Positions 23,901 through 33,100 of a stretch of DNA of 64,000 nt are shown piece after piece. Position numbers and translations under genes: made by a program. This stretch comes from Ignelater luminosus (taxonomy: Eukaryota; Arthropoda; Insecta; Coleoptera; Elateridae). Position 1 is the first letter of the stretch. The number at the start of each line of letters is the position of its first letter. The stretch covers positions 1 through 64,000 of the forward strand of contig VTPC01008209.1 of the NCBI GenBank assembly GCA_011009095.1, written 5' to 3'. The notes under the pieces are model-generated. The model was given only the letters and a program-made list of their open reading frames with translations, was not told the DNA's origin and ran no database searches.

Positions 23901-26900
23901 AATTAGGGCACAGAATGGCCGATTAACAGATGCAGACAGCTTGATTTCTAGTAATTCGTTTAATCGGATAATTGAATAATCAAATAATCGATTTTTTTCT
24001 AAATGATAATCGAACTTTTGATTAATCGATTATTATGCACAGTCCTAGTCGAGACTGTTTTGCTAGTGTCTGTAATGAAAAAATTCTTATTCTTTCAGCC
24101 TCTTCTTTTTCTTTCTTTTCTAGTTTTTCCTTTTCTTTCAATTTAATTCTTTCTAAATAATTTTGTTAATTTTCTCTTTCTTGTTCTACAAAATGAAGCA
24201 ATTCATCACTTATTTCCGGCAAGGCATCTGAAGCACATGCCCTGGGGTGCTGCAATAGTTATGATGGCACTAGGAACAAGACTGTTAATCTTGCATTTAT
24301 TGTCCTAATGGATATGCCTGTTTTGTCTTCTGTTAAAATCAATTTTAAAGCTTCCCTTTAATGTGATTGGTCTCCATGCTGATCTGTACACTACAATGTT
24401 TTTAAAATTCCTGTCACCCTTACATATTGAGTTTTTTGATCATACCATATGCAATCAACCACCACCTATATTTATTATTGTAAGTAAACTGGAAACCTTT
24501 ACCCTAAGCTAGTAATAGTAAATAGAATAATAAGCAATTTTTCATGACATAGCAGGTACTATGTACTAATTACCCTGCGTTCGGTAAGGTACATCTGACA
24601 GCTATTTTTACTTGGGATCATCTCTTGTTCTTGTCACTTAAATAAAAATTCAGATTTGAGTGACAAGAACAAGAGGCGATTTCAAGCAAAAATGGCTGTC
24701 AGAGGTCCTTACCGAATGCAGGGTTAGTATGGTATGTGTTACTGTTACATTTAATTGAACGGTGGTTGTATTGGAAAGCAAGTTGTTATAATGTCATACT
24801 TAAAAGTCATTTATCAAGGCCCAACTAATAGAGTGAGTAGTTAGTGATATATTAAAAACCATCCACGATACCACTTAATCAACATACTGCAACATTTCTG
24901 CAAACTTTATGGTTTCCAATGAGTGTCCTAAAACACAAGTTATCCTGGTTGCCTATGAAAACAAAAGTAATAGTCGTTGATTTATTCTTGTGCATCAGTG
25001 GTTAAATAACAACTGCAACTGTCAAATAATTTGCACGAAAGTTTAATTCAGTGTAAGTTTGTTACAAAATCAATTATGTTCAGGAACAGAAAGTATTTTT
25101 GTTAGAAAGTTATTACAGAAACAGCAGGAGGTTGGATAATGGAGAATGGCAATATCTAGTTGAAAATATTTTCAAGGTTTATAATAATAAAATATTAATT
25201 TATGACATTTGCTTTTTGTTATTTAATAATGTGGTATAATAAAGACATGTTTTTGAATCCATATGTTAGTAGATAACTTGTATCTTAGGATACATGCTCT
25301 CTCTTTTAATGGTGGGGATAACCATTAACCAACATTAATCACACTGAACTAGATTAGTAGCGGTTAGTCATGAAAAATCACTTACATGTATTTTAAGTTT
25401 TATATGCAACAAATGAAAGCCTGTTATCTAATTCCATAGATAATTTTATCAAAATCATATTATAATAGTAACATTATGTAACATATTAGGAAATCTCATA
25501 AATTAAATCAGTTGTTTGTTTACTGCACACAGGGTGTTGAAAAAAAGTCAAGTGGTAAATATACTGCATTATTTGTCATGTACATGTTTAGTTTTCCTTA
25601 CAGAGATAACACAAATTACAATAAATAGCTCCATCCACCTTAATCATATAATAACTTGTTTCAACAGAAATAAAAACTATGTTGATTTCAAAAATTTTAT
25701 TACATGAAAGTGTACTGGAGTTTTAAAGATAAAACACTGGGAAACTGATAATTGCGAGGAAAATAAAATTTCACAATAATTCAAAAAATTGGAAAATGGC
25801 ATCTACTGTAAATGGAAAACAAAACAGTAATATATGAAACGCATGAATTTGTGATTGACATTTACTGTATACAGTGTGTCCATATTTCGGTGCTCACTAT
25901 TGGGAACTCGGAAATTGTAAGAGATACAAAGTCAGTTAAATTAGAAAAAATTTGGCTATTTTGGAGATCAATTTACTTATGCTTTTATTTTTTCAAAAAC
26001 GTTCACGGCTTACTAGATATTTGCTAAAAACGAGATTATCTTATTTTTTTTAAATAAAAAGCATTTCCCACTTAGTGTGCCATAGCTTTAAACATATGAA
26101 AATCATTGATTTTTGTCAGATAAATTACATTTGTTATGTAACAATTGTTAAAACAAAACAAAAGATGCTTTCAAGATACTTTACTGAGCATTCACAGATA
26201 GCATCAAATAAGCAGCTAATGCCCCATAAAAGCGTATTTGTTTTGTTTTAGCAATTTTTGCATAACAAATGAATTTATTTGATAAAAATCCACGACTTTG
26301 TGTGTTAGATGTCATGGCACACTATGATGAAAAATGATTTTCACTTCATAACTCGGTAAAACAAAAGAATAGCTATGTCAAACCATCTATCACTGAAAAG
26401 CATATAAGGCGTGCAGTTCAGTAATATGGAAATCAAGTAGGCGTTCCATTAGATTTACGTTTCACCACCGAAGTAAAACAAAAGACAATAGCGAAAATAA
26501 TCTTTTGTTTGAGTAAATTTTCTAAAACACTCTCTTTGCTGTTCTTTTCTATCTTTGCTCGTTCCTGAGATATCTCACTTTAAAAAAAATAAGATAATTT
26601 CGTTTTTAGCAAATATCTAGTAAGCCGTGAACTTTCTTGAAAAAACAAAAGCATAAGTAAACTGATCTACAAAATAGCCAAATCTTTTCTAATTTAACCG
26701 ACTTTGTATCTCTTACAATTTCCGAGTTCCGAGTAGTGAACATCTAAATATGGACACACTGTATACAGTAGAACCTCTTTAAGTCAGATCAACTGGGACC
26801 AGAGTCAATCCGACATAACGAAAATCCAAGTTAACTTGAGAATGTGGAAAAAACAATACAAACAAAAAAACATACTTACAAAGTTTCCTTTGTATTGAAC

Positions 26901-27834
26901 AAAAAAACATGTTTGAAATATTGACACGTTATTTATCATGCAATAAATACATGTGTAGAGCAGAGTTTACTTGCTAACAAAGAAGCTTGTTGGCTGCTGC
27001 TGCATCAGTTTAGCGTCATTCTTTATAAGTTCCTAAATCAGTCCGGCTTACCCAGAGATCCGAGTTAAAGGGGGCCAACTTAAAGAGGCTCTACTGTATT
27101 GCTAATTTATAAATATGTAGATGTTATTTGGTCAATAAAATGTTAAGAACAAATAAAAACAAAGATATAAACTTGTGCAAAAATAAACAAATACACTAGT
27201 ACCTTCTACAGCCTTATTGTGATTCTAAATTCTCTGTGTGGTGACGTTTGGTTAATGTCCATCACAAATTGTATTGTTTCAAACCACCATGCTTATCAAT
27301 TTTGTCTTATAATCATTTTTGTTCATCATATTAATTGTAATACAGTAGTGCTAATATTAGAAGACACTTTTTCAACATCCTATATAAAAGTAAGCTACTT
27401 ATTTCATTGAAAATTATCGAATGTATTAATATGCTAACATTAGCTACTATAATAATGCTTAAAAGTGAAAAACATTTATAGACAAATGTTCTACTTGCAT
27501 GCAACAATTCAGCACAACATAGACTTTAAGAGAATGCATTTGCACTTACAAAAGTATAAAAATAGGCAGAGAGTTCATGCACTTATTAAAAACTACAAAT
27601 CTCTGCATTAAATAATGTAATCGTATTATTTTACAGGCAATGTATAGGCAATTACTAGAGGCACGAAGCAAAAACAAAATAGACCCGGAGATAACGTTAC
27701 AATTCTTGAAATCGGCCATCTACTACTTTTTAACGGACAAGGAGAACAATCAAGGTCATCTCAGAGCTATTCTGAGTATTCTAGGATTTACTCCAAGTGA
27801 AATTAGTAATATAGATAAAGCTAGAATGACATAG
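5911..27834 (+). CDS. GRIP-domain coiled-coil protein, candidate quick-to-court orthologue
   Basis: Eight coding exons join in frame: 5911-6306, 7123-7343, 14297-14711, 14769-14989, 15046-15220, 15273-15362, 15464-15553 and 27637-27834. All have GT/AG borders and give 1806 nt, 601 residues. Residues 1-206 are basic and Ser/Pro/Thr-rich, probably disordered. Residues 206-345 start a coiled coil ([19 protein letters not shown]) followed by an acidic linker. Residues 345-506 are coiled coil (for example [20 protein letters not shown]). The last exon encodes a GRIP-like domain. GRIP domains target golgins to the trans-Golgi through Arl1, so a Golgi-linked tether or scaffold is the likely role. 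The architecture and size recall Drosophila quick-to-court, a predicted coiled-coil protein linked to male courtship; I cannot confirm orthology without a search. The 12.1-kb intron before the last exon is packed with transposons. Confidence 0.8.
8950..9632. mobile_element. Miniature inverted-repeat element, about 680 bp
   Basis: The ends are a near-perfect 22-bp inverted pair, GTTCGATATAGCTACCCCTA followed by GG, at 8950 and, on the other strand, at 9632. The interior is unusually G-rich for the region (for example GGGGGGCCAAAGCGAGGGGG near 9230) and has no long open frame. No clear target duplication was found, so the superfamily is unknown. Confidence 0.65.
9893..10441. repeat. Diverged fold-back repeat in intron 2
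   Basis: The left arm (about 9893-10048) and right arm (about 10295-10418) are inverted copies; for example CCAATGTATAGTTCAGGTCA is matched by the reverse of TGACCTAAACTATACATTGG. The arms carry many differences and some indels. The centre includes a run of 13 C. The right flank ends in ACACCCTGTATA, a motif common at the ends of insect Tc1/mariner-derived MITEs. Boundaries are approximate. Confidence 0.6.
10541..10680. mobile_element. Palindromic MITE, 140 bp
   Basis: Starts GTTGCACAAAAGAAATCAAA and ends with the reverse of GTTGCACAAAAGAAATCAGA. The inner sequence, built on ATCTGATTGGTTAAAT-type motifs, continues the palindrome. There is no coding capacity. The transcript would fold into one long hairpin. 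Target duplication not resolved. Confidence 0.7.
10840..11686. mobile_element. Fold-back MITE, family A copy 1 (TA-flanked)
   Basis: Inverted arms of about 150-180 bp surround an A/T-rich centre. The left arm includes TTTGGCTATTTTGGAGATCA and TTCACGGCCTACTAGATATT, and the right arm carries their reverse complements near 11540-11610. The right end is GGACACACTG followed by TA. The left end keeps TA-CAGT but has lost about 25 bp that copy 2 (25872-26761) still has. TA duplication and CAGTGTGTCC-type ends suggest a Tc1/mariner-derived non-autonomous element. Confidence 0.8.
12262..12460. repeat. Short inverted repeat, possible MITE
   Basis: GATTTCAGTTTCCAGTAGGC at 12266 is matched by the reverse complement of GCCTACTGGGAACTGAAAGT near 12438-12457, and the similarity continues a little further inward. 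About 200 bp between outer ends. No target duplication was identified. Confidence 0.5.
12833..12842. other. Assembly gap, 10 N
   Basis: A run of 10 undetermined bases inside intron 2 of the GRIP-domain gene. The run length is probably a placeholder. Confidence 0.95.
15952..16693. mobile_element. hAT-type non-autonomous element with nested fold-back
   Basis: Left end CAGTGTTGCCGATG, right end (reversed) CAATGTTGCCGATG: the CAGTG..GCC type of end typical of hAT. The flanking 8-mers CTTGAAGG and CTTAAGCG match only partly, so the target duplication is degraded or I misplaced it. The outer element is about 460 bp, with the fold-back at 16014-16305 inserted in it. Confidence 0.6.
16014..16305. 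mobile_element. Fold-back MITE nested in the hAT-type element
   Basis: A nearly complete palindrome. The left arm, starting GTAGTGTGCCTTGATATTGT, is repeated in inverse from about 16160 to 16296 and includes AGTGTGGACACACTTG-type and AAATATCATTTTT blocks. ACTAGAGTA occurs at both edges (16008-16016 and 16297-16305). Because the terminal GTA belongs either to the repeat or to the element, the target duplication is 6-9 bp. Confidence 0.75.
18483..19787 (+). mobile_element. Intact mariner-type (DD41D) transposon
   Basis: A 1305-bp element bounded by identical 31-bp inverted repeats beginning AAGGGTTTTCCAATAAGAGG and flanked by TA at 18481-18482 and 19788-19789. It contains one uninterrupted transposase frame (18597-19682), leaving about 114 bp upstream and 105 bp downstream including the repeats. 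Identical ends, an open frame and a clean TA duplication all point to a recent insertion. It lies in sense orientation inside intron 7 of the GRIP-domain gene. Confidence 0.92.
18597..19682 (+). CDS. Mariner-type transposase, DD41D, 361 aa
   Basis: Cut-and-paste DNA transposase of the IS630/Tc1/mariner superfamily. The N-terminus ([20 protein letters not shown]) is the helix-turn-helix DNA-binding region seen in many insect mariner relatives; a second basic block lies near residues 60-75. Catalytic blocks are [12 protein letters not shown] (about residue 157), [13 protein letters not shown] (about 251) and [15 protein letters not shown] (about 293). Counting from the Asp of QQD to the Asp of TPCD gives 41 intervening residues, the spacing reported for the rosa-like DD41D group. 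All three acidic residues are present and the frame has no stop or shift. The protein ends HLPDVIFHY. Length is typical (about 340-370). It is complete and could be active. Confidence 0.92.
   Translation: MERYTLQQRIEIIKIHYKNGENLAETVRKTRTFLGHREAPCRTAIQKLVKKFELLGQVSDVKNKTRARRSRTAENIAVVAESVKENPGLSIPRRSLELAIPQTSLHRILHKDLGLKAYKVQLTQELKPADHQQRRVFADWVVEMHENDPEFHRKIILSDEAHFHLGGFVNKQNCRIWGSENPRVIVEKSLYPQRVTVWCGLWSGGVIGPYFFENEAGATVTVTGLRYREMINDFLWPELDGIDLDNVYFQQDGATCHTSNETIDLLRKKFPDRVISRRGDHNWPPRSCDLTPCDFFLWGHVKEKVYANSPASIQDLKDGIREAIEDIGQPLCDLVMENFMKRILSCKRGRGGHLPDVIFHY
20150..20410 (-). pseudogene. Decayed mariner-type transposase fragment
   Basis: On the minus strand the sequence reads [20 protein letters not shown], then after a stop and a frame change [14 protein letters not shown]. 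This matches the second-Asp block (FQQDGAPPHW..) and the PPRSPDL block before the third acidic residue of mariner-type transposases. Stops and shifts show it is dead. It differs in sequence from the intact element at 18483-19787, so it is a separate, older insertion. Confidence 0.6.
20681..20947 (-). pseudogene. Unassigned coiled-coil coding remnant (part 2)
   Basis: An 88-codon open frame. Its second half, from [20 protein letters not shown] onward, has heptad character and ends [10 protein letters not shown]. It may be linked to the charged fragment at 24060-24235, which is on the same strand on the other side of the hAT-type insertion. I do not recognise the family. It could be a decayed retrocopy or part of an old repeat. 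Confidence 0.35.
21667..22045. repeat. Degenerate minisatellite, unit about 27 bp
   Basis: Units of the form CAGTACGAAAA followed by about 15 bp ending in GTCCGAGT or GTCCGGAT recur near 21694, 21720, 21748, 21943, 21972, 22001 and 22025. A non-repeat stretch (about 21785-21905) interrupts them. Unit copies differ at several positions. Confidence 0.5.
22099..22188. mobile_element. Partial left arm of fold-back family B
   Basis: Begins AAAGCCAG and continues with AACACCAAACAATCGTAAAT and CGCTAGAGGCGCTGTT, matching the left arms of the copies at 22198 and 22895. The right arm is missing; copy A begins 10 bp further on. Confidence 0.6.
22198..22529. mobile_element. Fold-back family B, copy A (nearly pure palindrome)
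   Basis: Left arm starts CCAGTTGATTGTGATACAAA; the right arm is its inverse ending TTTGTATCACAATCAACTGG. The arms (about 160 bp each) contain CGATCGCAAATTGAGCTCAA and GTTTAAACGTCAGTTTATAA and meet at a very small loop near 22360. No coding capacity. Confidence 0.8.
22895..23469. mobile_element. Fold-back family B, copy B with coding remnant
   Basis: Same arms as copy A (AAAGCCAGTTGATTGTAATA on the left, the inverse ending CAATCAATTGGCTTT on the right), but separated by about 280 bp of unique centre. That centre includes the short coding remnant at 23205-23339, so copy B looks closer to the ancestral element from which the palindromic copies derive. Confidence 0.7.
23205..23339 (+). pseudogene. 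Short acidic coding remnant, possible transposase C-terminus
   Basis: After a stop (TAA at about 23205), an open stretch reads [20 protein letters not shown], continues with a glutamine-rich tail, and stops at about 23339. Acidic tails of this style end some pogo/Tigger and hAT transposases. I infer this from composition and position inside the fold-back element, not from a recognised motif. Confidence 0.3.
24060..24235 (-). pseudogene. Unassigned charged-helix coding remnant (part 1)
   Basis: Minus-strand translation gives [20 protein letters not shown], one in-frame stop, then a Lys/Glu-rich helix ([19 protein letters not shown]) and [11 protein letters not shown], running straight into the hAT target site. 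It looks like true protein-coding sequence broken by age and by the insertion. I do not recognise the family. Confidence 0.4.
24573..24723. mobile_element. MITE with TTA target duplication (PIF/Harbinger type)
   Basis: 151 bp, palindromic. The left arm starts CCCTGCGTTCGGTAAGGTAC and the right arm ends with the near-inverse CCTTACCGAATGCAGGG. The inner halves share TTCTTGTCACT. TTA flanks both ends (24570-24572 and 24724-24726), the 3-bp TWA duplication of PIF/Harbinger elements. Confidence 0.75.
25872..26761. mobile_element. Fold-back MITE, family A copy 2 (complete ends)
   Basis: 890 bp with TA on both sides. The left end CAGTGTGTCCATATTTCGG mirrors the right end, and inverted arms continue for about 190 bp. 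It shares most of its sequence with copy 1 at 10840-11686, including TTTGGCTATTTTGGAGATCA and CAGTTCAGTAATATGGAAAT. It keeps about 25 bp at the left end and an inner segment that copy 1 lacks. Non-coding. Confidence 0.85.
26766..27096. mobile_element. Pogo/Tigger-type MITE, 331 bp
   Basis: Left end CAGTAGAACCTCTTTAAGT, right end reversed CAGTAGAGCCTCTTTAAGT, flanked by TA (26764-26765 and 27097-27098). CAGTAGAACCTC is the classic start of pogo/Tigger terminal repeats. There is no transposase. It abuts family A copy 2, so the two elements share a former TATA. Confidence 0.85.
27637..27834 (+). CDS. Terminal exon encoding the GRIP-like domain
   Basis: Last coding exon (residues 537-601) of the gene starting at 5911. 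It reads [20 protein letters not shown], then [19 protein letters not shown], and ends with the stop at 27832-27834. The pattern LxFLKSxxYYFL, a hydrophilic turn, then [16 protein letters not shown] matches the helical layout of GRIP domains. The tyrosine of the usual YLKN motif, needed by golgins for Arl1 binding, is Phe559 here; Tyr565-566 lie one turn later. Confidence 0.75.
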   Translation, partial: AMYRQLLEARSKNKIDPEITLQFLKSAIYYFLTDKENNQGHLRAILSILGFTPSEISNIDKARMT

Positions 27835-28475
27835 TTTAATAGATTATAAATAGCAAACAAAAAGGGTTCTATATAGTCGTAATTCAAATTATGAATGATT
27901 ACCACAATTAGGTCATCAAAATTTAATGGGAGTATTGCTCTGTAATTGTGAAACTAAACTACAATTATAATGTAGTTGTGTTTGATTAATATTTAATATT
28001 TTAAGTGTCTTAAGCTTTTGTGAAAACGACTGCTCAGCTGTCGTGTGATCCGATATTTTCCCACAAAATTTAAAATAGGACTACGCTACAAAGTAAAAAT
28101 TATTTGCACATAGATTATGCTAATGCATATATTTTTAGCTGCACTTTATAATTAATTATATAATGGGAAAGTGAGGGTATATTTTGATAAACGACTGAGA
28201 TTTAGATTTCGTGTTACGGTTACCTGTATGACTTTTAAGTTATTTGTATTATAGTTCCTCTCTTTTAGTTAATTCTATTTATAACTTCCTAAAATATTAT
28301 TTTTAGATTAATTTTTTTCAATTTTGATGTATAGCTTAGAAAATAGAAATACTAGATTTTTATACAACTGGGTCGGTGGCGTGCAATACTAAAGAAAAGT
28401 CTTTCTATTTTAATTTTAGCTACAAACAGCACTTGTATTATTGTAACTCCTATTTTATTGTTATATTCATGTATC

Positions 28476-28523
28476 AATAAATGTTGTTAATAAAAACATA
28501 AGTATAAACAAAGATGTTTTATT
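28476..28523. promoter_or_regulatory. Facing poly(A) signals of two convergent genes
   Basis: AATAAA occurs on the plus strand at 28476-28481 and 28489-28494, for the GRIP-domain gene, and on the minus strand at 28518-28523, for RpL11. Cleavage normally occurs 10-30 bases after the signal, so the two mature 3' ends must overlap or nearly touch. Confidence 0.65.
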
Positions 28524-28575
28524 TTTGTAAACATATAAATACATTAGAGGAATAAACGTACCACATGTTTACGTT

Positions 28576-29609
<1,034 letters not shown>

Positions 29610-30132
29610 GGTATTACTATAAGGAAGTTAGCTATGAATGAAGGAACGCAATCAACTACATCTCGGTGTTGCCAAGTCTTACACGTTGATAAATAACATG
29701 AAGATATCAATACTTTTTAAGAATTTAATAGAAATAGATAATTTAACTTAAAAGTCTATTAAAAGTGATACAGAAGTTAAAAATAAAATAATTTTTATCA
29801 GTCTTACTAATAAAAAAACTTAATGTTGAATATTATAAAGAGAATAAAATAAACTAATGTAACATTACAAATAATAACAATTAATCTTGATTAGTCAAAC
29901 GTAATCTTCTAAAAGTTATAACTAAAATTCTATGTTAGAAAATGTAAAAATCACTGTAACAACACCAGTATTTCCTATATTTTAAAACTATTTTGCAAAT
30001 CTGGCAATGGTGCCACGTTAAATAATTGACACTGACACATTTCCGGTTGTTGCCATAGAGGGAAATTTGGTTTGATCGATTTTACGATTTGTGTTGACGT
30101 TCATTTAATTTATTAAATAATATTTAAGAAAA
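29610..30132. promoter_or_regulatory. Shared divergent promoter region, RpL11 / Drc1
   Basis: 523 bp separate the two ATGs, so both promoters and 5' leaders must lie here. GTTGCCATAGAGGGAAA at 30049-30065 contains a full GTTGCC half of an RFX X-box and a poor second half. It is about 77 bp from the Drc1 ATG, the usual X-box position in cilium genes. Another GTTGCCAA lies near 29674-29681. A pyrimidine-rich CTTCCTT on the RpL11 side could be part of a TOP start, but I cannot fix the TSS. Confidence 0.55.
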
Positions 30133-33100
30133 ATGGATGACGATGACGATGAAGAAGGTCAAGAGTCAATTGAGGATAAAGAACCTCAAGTTACGTCCTC
30201 TGATCCAAATGAAAGAAAATTTGCACGGAGATTAAGAATTGAAAGAAGACTGGAAGCGATAAGAAAGTGAGACTTGCAGTATTACTTCTACTATTACTTT
30301 AGAGAATGGCAATAAAAATGTTAATCCTTTTAGGTTAAACATGCCGGAAGGCGAAGAAGAAGAATTGATCGTAGAAAAAACACTTTTACAACAACAGTTG
30401 CTAAAAAGCTTGGAGTTGTTAGAAAAGCTGACAATAGAAGGAAACGAATTTGTAACGAATGTAAGCGTAGCTAATGATTCTCGAGAAGTAGATAGAAAAG
30501 AAGACGAAGCTATAAATAGAGAGAAGATTTTGCAACAGTTAGAGGAAGAAGGTGTAAGTGCTAGAGAACAGTTTAACGAGATTGCTGAAAAATGGATAGC
30601 AATTTTAAATTACAACGATCCATTGCAAATTAATGATGACATAATAACTCAAAAAGAAAAATGTGACGAACTTATTCATCAAAAAGATGAAATGATTGCT
30701 ATGTTGAGAAATGAGATAAAAACTGCTGAATATAAGTTTTCGAGAGATCAGAGGAAACAAACTGAAGACATTGAAACGTTAGCTCAAAGAATAGAAAAAC
30801 AGGTAGGTATAGTTGTTTATTTATTATTTTCAATTTATAAAAAATCTGTTAATGGTTGTTTTCATAAAGGTGACTTTAATGCGAAGAGCATACAGTCAAG
30901 AACTACAGTTAATTGAAGATGTAATAATGATAGAAAGAAAAATGTTAATAGAAGTAAATGATAAAAAATGGGAAGAATTGCACAAGAAAAGAGATCAAGA
31001 AGAAGAAGTTAACTGCGAAAGAAAGTTTGAACAGTTAGAAGAGTTTGAACAAATATGTACTAAACTTAGAATAGACCATCAAGAAAAATACAGAGATATT
31101 AAAATTAAATTAGAAAACGATATCGAGCAATTACAGCGTGAATTAGAAGAAATCAAAACACTAGCGTTAATGAATAGTGAAAAATTAGATTACAATTATC
31201 AAATTCTAAGAAAACGTGAAGATGAAAATATTATAATCAAATCACAGCAAAAACGTAAAATCAATAAATTGCAAGACCTTATCAACACAACTAGGAGAAA
31301 AACTAATGATTATAAGAAATATGCTAGTGATGAAGCTGAACATTTAACAAAAGAAGTTCAGAAGCTACAAACAAACGTTTTAGATATCGAAGCAAAAGCT
31401 GATCATTTTTCAAAAATTAATGATACGAAATATAAACAAGTATGGAATCTTAATCGAAAAAGAGCTGCTCACGTATTAAATCAAATCTTGACTACAGATA
31501 GAATTTTGCATGAGCAACAGCTTGGTTTGAAGTGGATCAATCCGGAACTACAATTATTAGATAAATCTGATCTTCCCAGCTACAAATCGGCAATGGAGTT
31601 GGTTCAAGAACTTTATAAAAAAGGTGTGAAGTGGTTTTAGTATTTGAAGAATAATTTATTTTCGTTAATTAAAAGTAAAAGAAGCCAGCAAACAAAGTGA
31701 CGTCGAATCCGTATGATTATTTAGACATGGTCCGCCGCCGATGACGAATTCGAATAATAGACGCCATAAAGACATCATCTCCGTTCCGTTGTCTTCACAT
31801 TGTATTTGGCGTTATTTATTGTTTATCAAATACCCAAATTAGATTTTCTAGTATGACGTCAAAAAGACGTCTATTTCACAATTAAGTAACTCCTTTTTTC
31901 AAGTCCTGATGCGGCGTTTTTGAATTGTGACATTTACATTATTTTAAAATGTGACTGTGACGTATTTAATGACCAATGAGTTGCATGAGTTAGATGTTAT
32001 TTTGTTTGGTGGAAAACAGAGAACCGAAATACAAACACCGTTGATAAGTGTAGCTTTATTATGCGTGGATGTACTTTTTATGATTCTCAGCATTTAATGT
32101 CCTTCTCATACTATTTATGTATTATAGATGAAGAAAGTGCAAACACGCGTAAAGAGAAAACAACCAAAGGTTCATCCGAAAGAGACAAAGCAATTTCTGC
32201 CAGTCCTCATGGTGAAACTATGGCTCATAGAAGAATTCTAAGACTCGTTTTAAAGATGATAGCTGACAAATCTGGTTTTTTGATTGAAGGTAGATTAAAA
32301 GAGATTTTAAAACCATATCAGGATGATGAAAAAACTCTTATTCGAGTCGACAGCGTATTTTCGGTAAAATCTATTTATTCACATTATTGCACTAATAATA
32401 ATAATAATTCTGAATAGATTATTGAATACCTACACAAAGTTATACTCTGTTTATATTTTGCTTTATCTTTTGTATGTGATACTAGGCACTTGGTATAAGA
32501 AGAAAAGAAGACGTAGAAGTCCTTCTAGAATATTTCTTACCTTATACACATTGTCCAATATGCATGGGGGTGACTGTTGCCTCGTTAGAAAGTTCAGAAT
32601 CGGAAATTATGTCGCAAATTTTAAATGACGATGACTCTGAAGAATCTCGAGAAAGCTCAGGTAATTTAAGTCTTTTGTATAATTATTATAAAACTAAAAA
32701 CGGGTTATATGTATGTGAATAGAAAAATCAGAAGCAGAAATACAGAGTATAGCAAAAGGATCTGCGGAAACAAGTGAATTAGATATAATGTCAGCGATTC
32801 ATCAACCAAATGATATTATCGACGAAATTGTTTCTACCATTGTAGACATTTATCCGACAGCAATTTCTCATCACACTGGTTTGCCTCAAATTGCTGAACA
32901 CGATCATGAACCGACGACGCAGGAAGAAACGAGAATTAAGGTTTCTAGTGTTGCATTTAAGTAAGTGTTCATATTTTGCTCATTTATTTATTGTTAATTT
33001 GTTACATACGTGTGAGAAATGACATAATAGCGTAATATAAACAGGGTGTTAGTACCTAAACGGTGCCGACAAATTGATAGGGTAAGTTTCAGCTGACTCG

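Larger units (their letters stand above)
21135..24047. mobile_element. hAT-type element, 2.9 kb, perfect 8-bp duplication
   Basis: The left end is TAGGGCTGGACAATTATCAA and the right end, reversed, TAGGACTGTGCATAATAATC. GTCGAGAC stands on both sides (21127-21134 and 24048-24055), a perfect 8-bp duplication. Both subterminal regions (21150-21330 and 23860-24040) are dense with ATAATCGATTA-like motifs. No hAT transposase frame is present. The interior holds three relatives of one fold-back family (from 22099 to 23469) and a degenerate minisatellite (21667-22045), so this is a non-autonomous copy that collected other elements. Confidence 0.8.
15554..27636 (+). other. Very long intron 7 of the GRIP-domain gene
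   Basis: A 12.1-kb intron between GTAAG|gtaaaa (exon end 15553) and ttacag|GCAATG (exon start 27637). Both borders are phase 0. At least seven transposable elements occupy much of it, including the intact mariner-type element and the 2.9-kb hAT-type element. Reading through the donor adds only about eleven residues ([11 protein letters not shown]) before a stop, so intron retention would give a protein without the GRIP-like domain. Confidence 0.75.
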
